Positions 6,555 to 12,721 of a DNA stretch of 12,721 nt are shown here, in pieces. A program made the position numbers and the translations under genes. Origin of the DNA: DASYSA01 sp036003885. GTDB taxonomy: Bacteria > Acidobacteriota > Blastocatellia > UBA7656. Where the stretch lies: the NCBI GenBank assembly GCA_036003885.1, contig DASYSA010000204.1:1-12721 (forward strand), read 5' to 3'. Each line of letters starts with the position of its first letter. Position 1 is the first letter of the stretch. Under the pieces are notes generated by a model. It made no database searches. It was not told the DNA's origin and was given only the letters and a program-made list of their open reading frames with translations.

Positions 6555-6920
6555 CTATGGGTTAAGCATGACGCCGGTTCTGGTTTCCCACTCCTCGGTA
6601 GGCATCATTTCAATGGCGTCCCAGGGGCAACCTTCGAGGAACGTGCCGTCGGGACCTTTGCTTGTGCAGAGCTTGCACCCGATGCAGAGGTTGGGGTCGA
6701 CCTCGATGCGGCCACTTGGGTAGTAATCGGCATCGGGCACCCAGAACATACAGGCGTCGACGGGGCAGTACTCGACGCAGGCGGGCGACCCCGCGCAGCC
6801 GGTACAATTGTCCAGAATAACGGCCAGAATCTTGGGTTTCTTCTTACGGAGGTCGGGACGTCCGTGAGACATCGGTTCCATCTTCACAAACTCGCCGACC
6901 GTTTCAAGAGCTTCAACCAT
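6555..6920 (-). CDS. 2[4Fe-4S] dicluster ferredoxin-like protein
   Basis: A 121-residue soluble electron carrier. Two cysteine motifs are visible: CTGCAGSPACVEYCP (Cys39, 42, 48, 52) and CIGCKLC...CP (Cys79, 82, 85, 98). By the usual ferredoxin pattern, one cluster is held by Cys39, 42, 48 and 98 and the other by Cys79, 82, 85 and 52. Spacing is unusual: the first motif has five residues between Cys2 and Cys3, and the second has twelve between Cys3 and the CP cysteine, so both cluster loops are enlarged. Cys57 is extra. A 38-residue N-terminal extension without a signal peptide precedes the domain. AGGAG five bases before ATG 6920 fixes the start. It is transcribed alone, so its redox partner cannot be read from context. 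Fold: firm; role: unknown. Confidence 0.9.
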   Translation of the reverse strand: MVEALETVGEFVKMEPMSHGRPDLRKKKPKILAVILDNCTGCAGSPACVEYCPVDACMFWVPDADYYPSGRIEVDPNLCIGCKLCTSKGPDGTFLEGCPWDAIEMMPTEEWETRTGVMLNP

Positions 6921-6937
6921 CGCGTCTCCTGGGAATA

Positions 6938-6977
6938 GCTATGATTCGCTATGACTGCAGAGCGAGCGTTGCTATGA
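6938..6977. promoter_or_regulatory. Three direct repeats upstream of the ferredoxin gene (possible operator)
   Basis: GCTATGA occurs at 6938-6944, 6948-6954 and 6970-6976 (TCATAGC in the gene's orientation), the last two extended to GCTATGACT. Starts are 10 and 22 bp apart, close to whole helical turns, and the set lies 18-56 bases before the ATG. A regulator binding one DNA face is possible. I could not place a convincing -35/-10 pair here. Confidence 0.4.
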
Positions 6978-7034
6978 CTCCTTAACGCGCTCTCAAGATG
7001 CTTACTGAATCTATCATAAAACCGGCGCCGCGCA

Positions 7035-7140
7035 AAAGGCGCAGCCACGAAGATTTTGGATTTTGGATTTTGGATTGGCGGAATGTGGCTGAATCCAAAA
7101 TCCAAAATCTAAAATCCAAAATCTTCGTGGCTGCGCCTTT
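7035..7140. repeat. Large palindrome with heptamer tandem repeats
   Basis: The left arm (7035-7076) is AAAGGCGCAGCCACGAAG followed by three ATTTTGG units and ATT. The right arm (7092-7140) is its reverse complement but with four heptamer units, one of which carries a single change. The spacer is 15 bases (7077-7091). The transcript could fold into a very long hairpin. It lies just past the 3' end of the small secreted protein gene and may act as its terminator; it could also be a small mobile or REP-like element. Confidence 0.85.
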
Positions 7141-7166
7141 CGTGGGATAGTCAGCCTGATCCTCCG

Positions 7167-7544
7167 TTACTTCACCCTCTTAGCCGTGAACTCCTGCGGC
7201 GGCTGGTCTCCTCCCTCTCTTGTGCGGGTTAATTTGAGTTCGTCCCCGGACACCTTTCCTTTGTAGAGGCTCTTGACCTGGTTCCCGTTGAAGTTCGCTG
7301 TGACCGTGAATGAAACGTCATCTCCCTTGATGGTTCCATCAGAGATTGGGTTGTCGCCCTGCCTTCCGGACACGGTGCCCGTCAGCTTACCTCCCTCAAC
7401 CTTGAAGTTGAAGGTAGTCTCGCGTGTTTGACCGTTCTGTCCCTGAACCTGGGCGACCCACTTACCATTCAGATCTGAAGCCCAAGCCACCGAGACCACG
7501 GCAAGCACCAAACAGGCAGACAGAAACAGGATTCTATGCTTCAT
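7167..7544 (-). CDS. Small secreted beta-rich hypothetical protein
   Basis: A 125-residue exported protein. Residues 1-22 are a signal peptide (MKHR, then a Leu/Val/Ala core, ending AWA before SDLNG). The mature 100 residues read as alternating beta strands and turns (DLNGKWVAQVQGQ, FNFKVEGGKLTGTVSG, GTIKGDDVSFTV, LYKGKVSGDELKLTR, EFTAKRVK), consistent with a small beta-barrel or lipocalin-sized fold. Proteins with this GKW...LTGTVSGRQGD...GDDVSF pattern recur in many copies in Acidobacteriota; I know of no established function. No cysteines and no catalytic motif are present. A near-perfect AAGGAGG lies eight bases before ATG 7544, implying strong translation. It is monocistronic, with a long palindrome just downstream. 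Confidence 0.88.
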   Translation of the reverse strand: MKHRILFLSACLVLAVVSVAWASDLNGKWVAQVQGQNGQTRETTFNFKVEGGKLTGTVSGRQGDNPISDGTIKGDDVSFTVTANFNGNQVKSLYKGKVSGDELKLTRTREGGDQPPQEFTAKRVK

Positions 7545-7942
7545 TTAAAGTCCTCCTTATGGACACTGTTGATTGTTTCCTCCGTATGGAGGGATGTCTA
7601 TTCATAGCGCGACGGACCACCGTCACAGAACTTGCAAGAAAAACACAACACTCGATTCTTGCGAATTCGTCAGCGCCTCCTCGAGATCCGTCAGCATAGG
7701 TTGAGACGGACTCCACTGCCGGAAGGCACCAGTTCTGTTACTGAGAGAGAACTCCGACAGTAATTCCTCCACATTGCGAATGTCAAGATGGAACTCGTCC
7801 CGGGGTGCGCCTCACGATTTTGCGCGAGAAGCCACGCACGGCTTGACGGTCGCAAAAAGACGCGCCCCTCCGCGGTGGTAGCAATGAAGGACGGAAACGG
7901 AACACGACAGCAATGGGAAATGGGAGCAACGAATAAGAATCC

Positions 7943-7974
7943 GAATCGCAGAATCGTGGGCCTGCCCCCCCGTC
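7943..7974 (-). repeat. REP-like dispersed repeat, copy D
   Basis: Begins GAATCGCAGAATCGTGGGCC on the plus strand, so the GGGG head is on the minus strand. It differs from copies A and C by one substitution near the middle and an altered C-run (seven C). Confidence 0.55.
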
Positions 7975-7980
7975 AGTCCG

Positions 7981-8011
7981 GAATCGCAGAATCGAGGGCC
8001 TGACCCTGTCG
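7981..8011 (-). repeat. REP-like dispersed repeat, copy C
   Basis: Begins GAATCGCAGAATCGAGGGCC on the plus strand; the first 26 bases equal the reverse complement of copy A. It is a direct repeat of copy D with a period of 38 bp and lies about 30 bases past the small membrane protein gene. Confidence 0.6.
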
Positions 8012-8042
8012 ATTCCTTCACTGCGCAAAATGTGGCGCTGCC

Positions 8043-8300
8043 CTATGATCCCAAAGTCTTTCGATGGCGTTGGCGACGACGAAGAAGCAGGACCGCGGAA
8101 ACAGAGACGACACAGAGCAGTATGTAGACGACCCCGAAACACCATTCTGCCGGTCCTGAATGACCAACTGACTCGATCGCGAATGTAGCTTCAACCCACG
8201 ACCAGAACGGATAGAGCAGGAAGGTAGCGATGAAAGCAAACGGAAGGCAGGCGAGGAGTATTGCCAGCACGACCAATGCGAATCGGAGAATCCCTTTCAA
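8043..8300 (-). CDS. Small two-helix membrane protein
   Basis: About 85 residues, function unknown. Two membrane helices (RFALVVLAILLACLPFAFIATFLLYPF, then CFGVVYILLCVVSVSAVLLL) enclose a loop, SWVEATFAIESVGHSGPAEW, with several acidic residues and a His. The tail is strongly basic (RRRQRHRKTLGS), placing it in the cytoplasm and the loop outside. The PFWSW...IESVGHSGPA pattern recurs in unnamed bacterial membrane proteins. The frame opens at GTG 8318, but GGGAG (8308-8312) lies eight bases before the in-frame TTG 8300, which gives the natural MKGILRF... start. It follows the caspase-PEGA-TPR gene on the same strand after a 165-base gap that contains a hairpin, so cotranscription is uncertain. 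Confidence 0.75.
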   Translation of the reverse strand: MKGILRFALVVLAILLACLPFAFIATFLLYPFWSWVEATFAIESVGHSGPAEWCFGVVYILLCVVSVSAVLLLRRRQRHRKTLGS

Positions 8301-8403
8301 CGGGGATACTCCCAGCACTGGCGGGTCGGCACACTGGGTCTGATCATCAATTCGTCTCTCTGGAATTCGGGATCGGGTCCCAGGAACACTACCACAAGGC
8401 GAG

Positions 8404-8430
8404 AAGGGGCGTCCCTTAAGGCCGCCCCTT
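8404..8430. terminator. Terminator-like hairpin after the caspase-PEGA-TPR gene
   Basis: AAGGGGCG (8404-8411) and CGCCCCTT (8423-8430) form a perfect 8-bp stem. It lies 36 bases past the stop codon of the minus-strand gene. No T-run follows on the minus strand. Confidence 0.55.
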
Positions 8431-8465
8431 GTTTGTGGTTGAAATCCGGTTGATTCTCAAACTCT

Positions 8466-10862
8466 CTACTTGTTCTGGCGGTTCGCGCGGGCCTTTCCTT
8501 GCAGATATGCAAGCTTCTCTTCCCACGCTTTCTTACGATCCGCGCCAAGGTCCGTCATCCCGATGAACTTCTGCAGGTGTTCGGCCGCTTTCGCGAAATC
8601 GCGGCTGCTCTCATAGGCCACATACAGTGTGAAGTGCGCGGCCGGGAACTCCTTCATGTCGGGTATCGCTTCGCTCACCTTCAGGGCCTGCTTACCGTCT
8701 TCGATTGCCTTTGCGAGGTCTCCCCCCAGAAAATAGTTTTGTGAGCTTGTCTCGAGGACCAGCGCAAGCCGGCGCTTGCTTGTGAGAGTCTGAGCTCGTT
8801 TCATTGCTTCCTGAAGATCGCCCCGCGCAGCCGCCAGAAGCGATGCCTTCTCGCTCGCGTTGATGTTCTTGTCGTTTTCGACAACTCGTGTCCGAGTCTT
8901 GGCCAGCATGTGATAAGCCTCGGCCATCACGTTGCCGTCGGAGTAGTTGGCCCGGCCGAATATCACGTGCGAGATCGACAGGTGCTTCAGTCCGGTAGAG
9001 AAACGAACGCGCTTTTTGGAAACCTCTTTGAATAAGGCCAGCGCCTTATCGGCCATGCCGATCGCTTCGCGCTGCTTATCAATCGAGTCTTGATATGTAA
9101 GCACATCGGCCAGAATCATGTACGCGGCTGGAAAGTTCGGGTCGATAGTGATCACCCGTCTCAGCTCCCACTCCGCCGTCCTGGTCTTGTTTTGATAGAA
9201 CAGCACGTCGGCGAGCACGACCCGGGCAAAAGCGAAGTCGGGATGGCGGTTGATGATATTGCGCAGGCGTTTCTCTACCTCATCAAGGTTGTCGCCCACA
9301 CTGAACCGGGCCTCGGCCAGAAGCGTCTCCGTCTCGAAGTCCGAGGGCCGCAGCTCGAATGCCTTCTGAAAGCTGTTCACTGCTGCCCGGTTGTCACCCA
9401 TCGACTCTTCGGCACGCCCGCGATAGACCAGGGCATCGGCGTACGCTCCTCCGTTAGCCGTTACCGCGTTGTCGAATTTCTTGATCGAGTCGCTGAACTT
9501 CAGCTTGTTGAAAAGATCGACGCCTTCCTGAAAGAGACTCAGCGCGTTCTTCGAGGGCTCCTTCGCGTCGGACAGGAAGACGTTCACTCCTTCCTTAACC
9601 GGTTCGAGCAGCGAGTCTTCAGACGAGTTGCTCTCGCTGAATGAGAGGTTGACGGTGATTGGCGTAAGGCCGCCGGGTTCGATGGTAGTCATCAAGTCGC
9701 GACGAAATCCCGCTTTCGCGAATGAGAGCTTGTGGGCGCCCGCCGATACTTTGAATGTGCGGAACGTCTGGCGATCAAGGGTAGCTTGCGGCCTGTCGTC
9801 GATGGCAATCTCTACGCCGTCGATGTCGGGCACGCGGACTTTCACCAATCCGAACTTGCCGGAGCCTCCGGCGGCTTTCTGGTTGGCGTAGCTGACGACC
9901 GACAGCGGAAGGTAATTAGCCTCGATTGCAGTCGTATTGGCGAACGGGTGCTGCTTTCCTCCGGTGAGAGCCGGGACGGTCTCGTCGAGGTAGGCCACGG
10001 CCTCTTCAAAGGTCACCTTCTCGTCCGGGGGATTCGTATCGGCATTTCCGCTGAGCGCCTCGAGCAGACAGTAGGTGAACACACCGTGATTGAAGTCGTC
10101 CTTCTCGTAAGACCTCTCGGTCTGTCGCGCAGCCGAAATGAACCCGACCCCTGCAGTTATCTGATTCATCTCATCAATATATCTCTGATTTGCGCGGACG
10201 GATTCATCAGCGGAGCGGCCCGCAAGCTGCACGCCACCGCTGTAGCAGGTATCGGACAACACCAGCCCCTTACGTGGCGGTATCCTGGACACGGTCTCTC
10301 GAAAGGCATCCATTCGAAGCGCCGTGTGTTCGGGATCGCGAAGGTCGGTGTCGTAAAGCAGGAAGTAAGGGATGTCGGCGGTCGTCTTCGTCTTTGGATC
10401 TGCATACGGCAATAGTGCGCCATGTGCGGCGATGTAGATGACGAAGAAGTCGTCGGGCTTTCCTCGTTTGAGCATTTCGAGCGCGGCAATCACATTTTGC
10501 CTGGTTGCCCCTTCGTCTTTGAGCAGCTTGATGTGATCGTCGCGAAAGCCTCCACCTTCCTCGCTGCGCAAGAACTCGCCGATGGCTTCCGCATCGTCCG
10601 AAGCGTTCTTCAGGTTGGTGATCACGCTGCCATCGATCTTCTGGTCACCGTAGAGGTAACGCGACACACCAATCACTACCGCCCAGAGCTCGAACTGCTT
10701 TCCGGATTTGACGTCATTGCGAGTCGACCCGATCTTGAGTCTGATTCCGCGCGACCGATCATCCTGCACGGCTGCCCGAGTCGGCGCTTGCGGTGTCGCG
10801 ACTGCTCCAAGAATCAATACGATAGTGATAATTGTGAGATTGGTTATTAGAAAGCGTTTCAT
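8466..10862 (-). CDS. Secreted caspase-like (C14) protease with PEGA and TPR domains
   Basis: A 798-residue exported protein. Residues 1-22 (or 26) form a signal peptide (MKRF, then an Ile/Leu/Val core, AVA). The caspase fold spans about 55-320, starting at LWAVVIGVSRY; the dyad is His147 in IYIAAHGAL and Cys206 in VLSDTCYSGG, with Asp204 in the metacaspase S1 position. The NHGVFTYCLLEAL strand is the usual small-subunit motif. A PEGA-like beta domain follows (about 337-407), then a long TPR-type helical region (about 440-798) with clear pairs such as ALVYRGRAEESMGDNRAAVN. I start at ATG 10862, not the upstream frame opening at 10931, because the signal peptide begins there and GAGGAG lies nine bases before it. 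The PEGA and TPR parts suggest binding to envelope or protein partners. It lies downstream of the FecR/Ig gene. Substrate unknown. Confidence 0.94.
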   Translation of the reverse strand: MKRFLITNLTIITIVLILGAVATPQAPTRAAVQDDRSRGIRLKIGSTRNDVKSGKQFELWAVVIGVSRYLYGDQKIDGSVITNLKNASDDAEAIGEFLRSEEGGGFRDDHIKLLKDEGATRQNVIAALEMLKRGKPDDFFVIYIAAHGALLPYADPKTKTTADIPYFLLYDTDLRDPEHTALRMDAFRETVSRIPPRKGLVLSDTCYSGGVQLAGRSADESVRANQRYIDEMNQITAGVGFISAARQTERSYEKDDFNHGVFTYCLLEALSGNADTNPPDEKVTFEEAVAYLDETVPALTGGKQHPFANTTAIEANYLPLSVVSYANQKAAGGSGKFGLVKVRVPDIDGVEIAIDDRPQATLDRQTFRTFKVSAGAHKLSFAKAGFRRDLMTTIEPGGLTPITVNLSFSESNSSEDSLLEPVKEGVNVFLSDAKEPSKNALSLFQEGVDLFNKLKFSDSIKKFDNAVTANGGAYADALVYRGRAEESMGDNRAAVNSFQKAFELRPSDFETETLLAEARFSVGDNLDEVEKRLRNIINRHPDFAFARVVLADVLFYQNKTRTAEWELRRVITIDPNFPAAYMILADVLTYQDSIDKQREAIGMADKALALFKEVSKKRVRFSTGLKHLSISHVIFGRANYSDGNVMAEAYHMLAKTRTRVVENDKNINASEKASLLAAARGDLQEAMKRAQTLTSKRRLALVLETSSQNYFLGGDLAKAIEDGKQALKVSEAIPDMKEFPAAHFTLYVAYESSRDFAKAAEHLQKFIGMTDLGADRKKAWEEKLAYLQGKARANRQNK

Positions 10863-11007
10863 AGCCCTATTCTCCTCGCTCGATCCGCGTGGGTGCAATA
10901 GTGAAAAGGACTCCGTAGTCTGCTGCTTCAACCGCGTATGAGCGTAGTATCGATAAAGTGATGCAATGTCCTTCCGGGGGCCGATCTTCGATGACGCGCC
11001 TCATCAC

Positions 11008-11030
11008 GGGGCGCCCGCATTGGACGCCCC
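11008..11030. terminator. Terminator-like hairpin after the FecR/Ig gene
   Basis: GGGGCG (11008-11013) and CGCCCC (11025-11030) form a 6-bp stem with an 11-base loop, 13 bases past the stop codon of the minus-strand gene. A further GATGA/TCATC stem lies next to it (10990-10994 with 11001-11005). No T-run, so partial termination at most. Confidence 0.45.
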
Positions 11031-11042
11031 TGGAAGTTGTTC

Positions 11043-12092
11043 CTACGGCTTCACGACCGGGGGTGGCACAGGCTGGATCCGCTGGTCGTTATTGCCGCCG
11101 GAGTTGATGATCAGAACGGATGCCAGAACTCCGCCGCCCACAATTCCAGCGACTATCAGCGAGTTCTGGGTGTTCCAGAAACCCTGTCGCTGAACTCCGA
11201 CCTGCTGAGTGAACTCTGTGCTGGTGCCTTCCACCTTGGCGCTCAGCGATCCCAGACATTTGGCCGCGCCGACGACAAAGGGCACAGCCGCGATACCCTT
11301 GTTATCCGTCTTCTTTCTGAAACTTGTTCCTGCGCCCGCTCCCAGGCCAAGGCTTCCCAGGCAGGGGCTGCCAAGCGAGAAGAGGATCGGCAGGTCGGGG
11401 ATCGGTTTGTCGTTCTCGTCTGTAACCTGAATCTGAAAGTTCCGCGTGCTGCGCGCCCGAACGCTCATGGTACGACCGAGATCCACCGGCCGGCCGAGAT
11501 CGTCAACTGGACGAATCTTGTAGTTGGGCCGACCCTGCTGTAACTCGGTGTTCACCGTGCCGCTGACTGTCGTCAAGACAGCTCGACCGCTTTCCATGCC
11601 GATGCGAAAGCTTGCCCCGCGCAAGGCGGTAAATCGAGCGCCCCCGGCTTCAACGTAAGCACCGGCGTCTGAATGCAGGTCGATGGCGACGTTACCTGAA
11701 ACGAGCGAAGCGATGAGCACGCGGCGTCCGGCTTCGTCGGTCGAAGAACGTGTGGCCGAGAATCTGGCGGCAGCGCCATCTGTAAGGGTGACGCTTCCAA
11801 TCGAGTCGAACGAAACAAGTGCTGCGGTACCACGGGCAGCTTCGATAAGCTCGCCGCCCCACAAGAAGTTTTCACCGATGACCTGTTTGCCGTTGATGTT
11901 GAGCGAACCAAAAGCGTTCACCGAGCCTATCGGTCCTGCCATTGCGGTCGCGTGCAGTCTGATTCGTGCCTCGCCATCGGCGCCGCCAGCCGCGCGCACG
12001 TTTCGTGGAACGGAGCTGATCATCAATACAGCGATGAGAGCCATCCCTGACAATCCTGACATTCCTATTGGGGAATACCTTATCTTTGCCAT
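11043..12092 (-). CDS. FecR/Ig-like (Big-1) envelope protein with C-terminal membrane helix
   Basis: A 349-residue exported protein. A signal peptide ends near residue 34 (VRA before AGGADG). Residues about 55-185 resemble the FecR periplasmic beta-domain (AGPIGSVNAFGSLNINGKQV, GGELIEAARGTAALVSFDSIGSVTL, LTTVSGTVNTE). Residues about 205-300 resemble a Big-1 Ig-like domain (NFQIQVTDENDKPIPDLPILFSL, TDNKGIAAVPFVVG) with two cysteines (244, 279) that could form a disulfide. A membrane helix (311-331) and a short Pro-rich tail ending PPPVVKP follow; this ending is common in envelope proteins of Acidobacteriota. No TonB-dependent receptor or sigma factor is next to it, so an iron-signalling role is not supported. 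AGGAG ten bases before ATG 12092 supports the start. It lies 46 bases after the upstream partial gene, probably one operon, and upstream of the caspase-PEGA-TPR gene. Confidence 0.87.
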   Translation of the reverse strand: MAKIRYSPIGMSGLSGMALIAVLMISSVPRNVRAAGGADGEARIRLHATAMAGPIGSVNAFGSLNINGKQVIGENFLWGGELIEAARGTAALVSFDSIGSVTLTDGAAARFSATRSSTDEAGRRVLIASLVSGNVAIDLHSDAGAYVEAGGARFTALRGASFRIGMESGRAVLTTVSGTVNTELQQGRPNYKIRPVDDLGRPVDLGRTMSVRARSTRNFQIQVTDENDKPIPDLPILFSLGSPCLGSLGLGAGAGTSFRKKTDNKGIAAVPFVVGAAKCLGSLSAKVEGTSTEFTQQVGVQRQGFWNTQNSLIVAGIVGGGVLASVLIINSGGNNDQRIQPVPPPVVKP

Positions 12093-12138
12093 TAGTCGTC
12101 TTCTCCTATCGTGTTGCCTTTATCTGAGAGCGTTTGCT

Positions 12139-12721
12139 TCAATGAACTACGTCGTCAAGTTTAACGCCTCGCGGAAACACTACGACTCCTCCGAAACGTA
12201 AAGATGATACGAGAGCCGCAGCCGCCGTGGATGGGCCGCCAATCTGCACCGTCGCCGTAACGCTCTTCTGACCATCGGTTACAGTCACGCGGGCGGCGAC
12301 CACTTCCGGGTGACTCGAAGCGCCTGAGAACCTCTGCTGCACTCCGAAACTCTGCCCCCTCACCAGGTTCAGGTCTCGAATGGGCTGGACGAGGTCAATG
12401 TCGAAGGCCTCGCCAACCAACCGGCCACTTGCGTCCAGCAGCTCGTACTTTGCGTTCTTGACGTCCATATTCGAGTCGAACAGCGAGTAGCTGATAATAA
12501 ACTCATCCCCTGACCGCGACATATTCAGGAGCGGTGCCTTACGCGGGTTATCGGGATTGATGAAGACCAGTCCTGTATCTACGTGGCCCAGCAGATTAAC
12601 TGCGACAACACCCGCGCCGGCCTGTCTGAACATTATCGCCGACGTAACCGCATCCGGCACAACATCGTCGGCCGAGAGGCCGGTCGTCTTACCCGCAAGT
12701 CCGGGAATCGACGGGTTGAAC
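12139..12721 (-). CDS. Large envelope or secreted protein, C-terminal part (5' truncated)
   Basis: The frame is open to the right window edge, so only the last 193 residues are seen; GTG 12660 is the first in-window start-like codon but is not the real start. The sequence is beta-rich and Asn/Ser/Val-rich (GVVAVNLLGHVDTGLVFINPDN, FIISYSLFDSNMDVKNAKYELLDASG, VVAARVTVTDGQKSVTATVQIGG), like Ig or fibronectin-type extracellular domains with a strand ladder. No membrane helix or cleaved sorting motif is evident at the C-terminus (...GVKLDDVVH). I do not recognise the family. It is 46 bases upstream of the FecR/Ig gene on the same strand, so cotranscription is likely. Function not inferred. Confidence 0.7.
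   Translation of the reverse strand, partial: FNPSIPGLAGKTTGLSADDVVPDAVTSAIMFRQAGAGVVAVNLLGHVDTGLVFINPDNPRKAPLLNMSRSGDEFIISYSLFDSNMDVKNAKYELLDASGRLVGEAFDIDLVQPIRDLNLVRGQSFGVQQRFSGASSHPEVVAARVTVTDGQKSVTATVQIGGPSTAAAALVSSLRFGGVVVFPRGVKLDDVVH

Larger units (their letters stand above)
7545..8042. other. Noncoding region with RNA-like structures and REP repeats
   Basis: About 500 bp between two minus-strand genes. It holds, from left, a CCTCC-GTAT-GGAGG hairpin (7579-7592), a 7-bp inverted repeat GCAAGAA/TTCTTGC (7634-7640 with 7656-7662), a possible pseudoknot (7731-7763) and two REP-like repeats (7943-8011). Short reading frames on both strands lack ribosome sites and protein-like composition. 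The promoter of the gene ending at 7544 should lie at the left side, but I could not assign one. Confidence 0.55.

Noticed and set aside
7783..8145. 120-residue minus-strand reading frame with repeated FCDS motif
   Set aside because: The motif is translation of the REP-like repeats, and the frame overlaps the small membrane protein gene.
9090..10850. Long plus-strand frames opposite the caspase-PEGA-TPR gene
   Set aside because: Antisense shadows produced by high GC3 in the real gene; no start signals or family features.
11043..12092. FecR-type iron-citrate signalling regulator
   Set aside because: No ECF sigma factor or TonB receptor is adjacent, and the protein is fused to an Ig-like domain and C-terminal helix instead.

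Overview
The window most resembles an Acidobacteriota chromosome, perhaps of the Blastocatellia type. This is an inference from gene content: a caa3-oxidase operon end, FecR/Ig proteins with a C-terminal membrane helix and Pro-rich tail, secreted WD40-caspase proteins, a small secreted lipocalin-sized protein, and HEAT proteins with an inserted barrel domain. No rRNA or tRNA gene is present to confirm it. Base composition looks even, and I see no transposase, phage or CRISPR locus.

Layout. (1) 1-1164, plus strand: the end of a cytochrome c oxidase cluster, with subunit IV (cut by the window edge), a small membrane-anchored CxxC protein, and a DUF420 (CtaM/YozB-like) membrane protein that has its own promoter and may be translated from a leaderless mRNA. 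(2) 1280-4462, minus strand: a secreted 1060-residue protein with 14 WD40 blades (two seven-bladed propellers), an Ig-like linker and a caspase-like (C14) protease domain with an intact His/Cys dyad. (3) 4463-4912: a divergent intergenic region with one promoter for each direction and several GC-rich hairpins. (4) 4913-6493, plus strand: a membrane protein probably starting at CTG, then a membrane-anchored HEAT protein with an inserted barrel-sandwich domain and its own promoter. (5) 6555-6920, minus strand: a dicluster ferredoxin. (6) 6921-7166: an operator-like triple repeat and a large imperfect palindrome built of heptamers. (7) 7167-7544, minus strand: a small secreted protein. (8) 7545-8042: noncoding, with a possible RNA pseudoknot and two REP-like repeats. 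(9) 8043-12721, minus strand: a cluster of envelope genes. In transcription order these are the C-terminus of a large unknown protein, a FecR/Ig-like membrane protein, a second secreted caspase-like protein (caspase-PEGA-TPR), and a small membrane protein.

How it fits together. The strongest biological theme is two different caspase-fold proteases, each with an export signal and a large protein-interaction module (double WD40 propeller; PEGA plus TPR), with the second one beside a FecR/Ig membrane protein. This suggests an envelope-located proteolytic or scaffolding system, unlike the cytoplasmic caspases known from antiviral defence. Location and partnership are inferred; only the domains, catalytic residues and signal sequences are read directly. 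The first genes probably assist assembly or function of the terminal oxidase.
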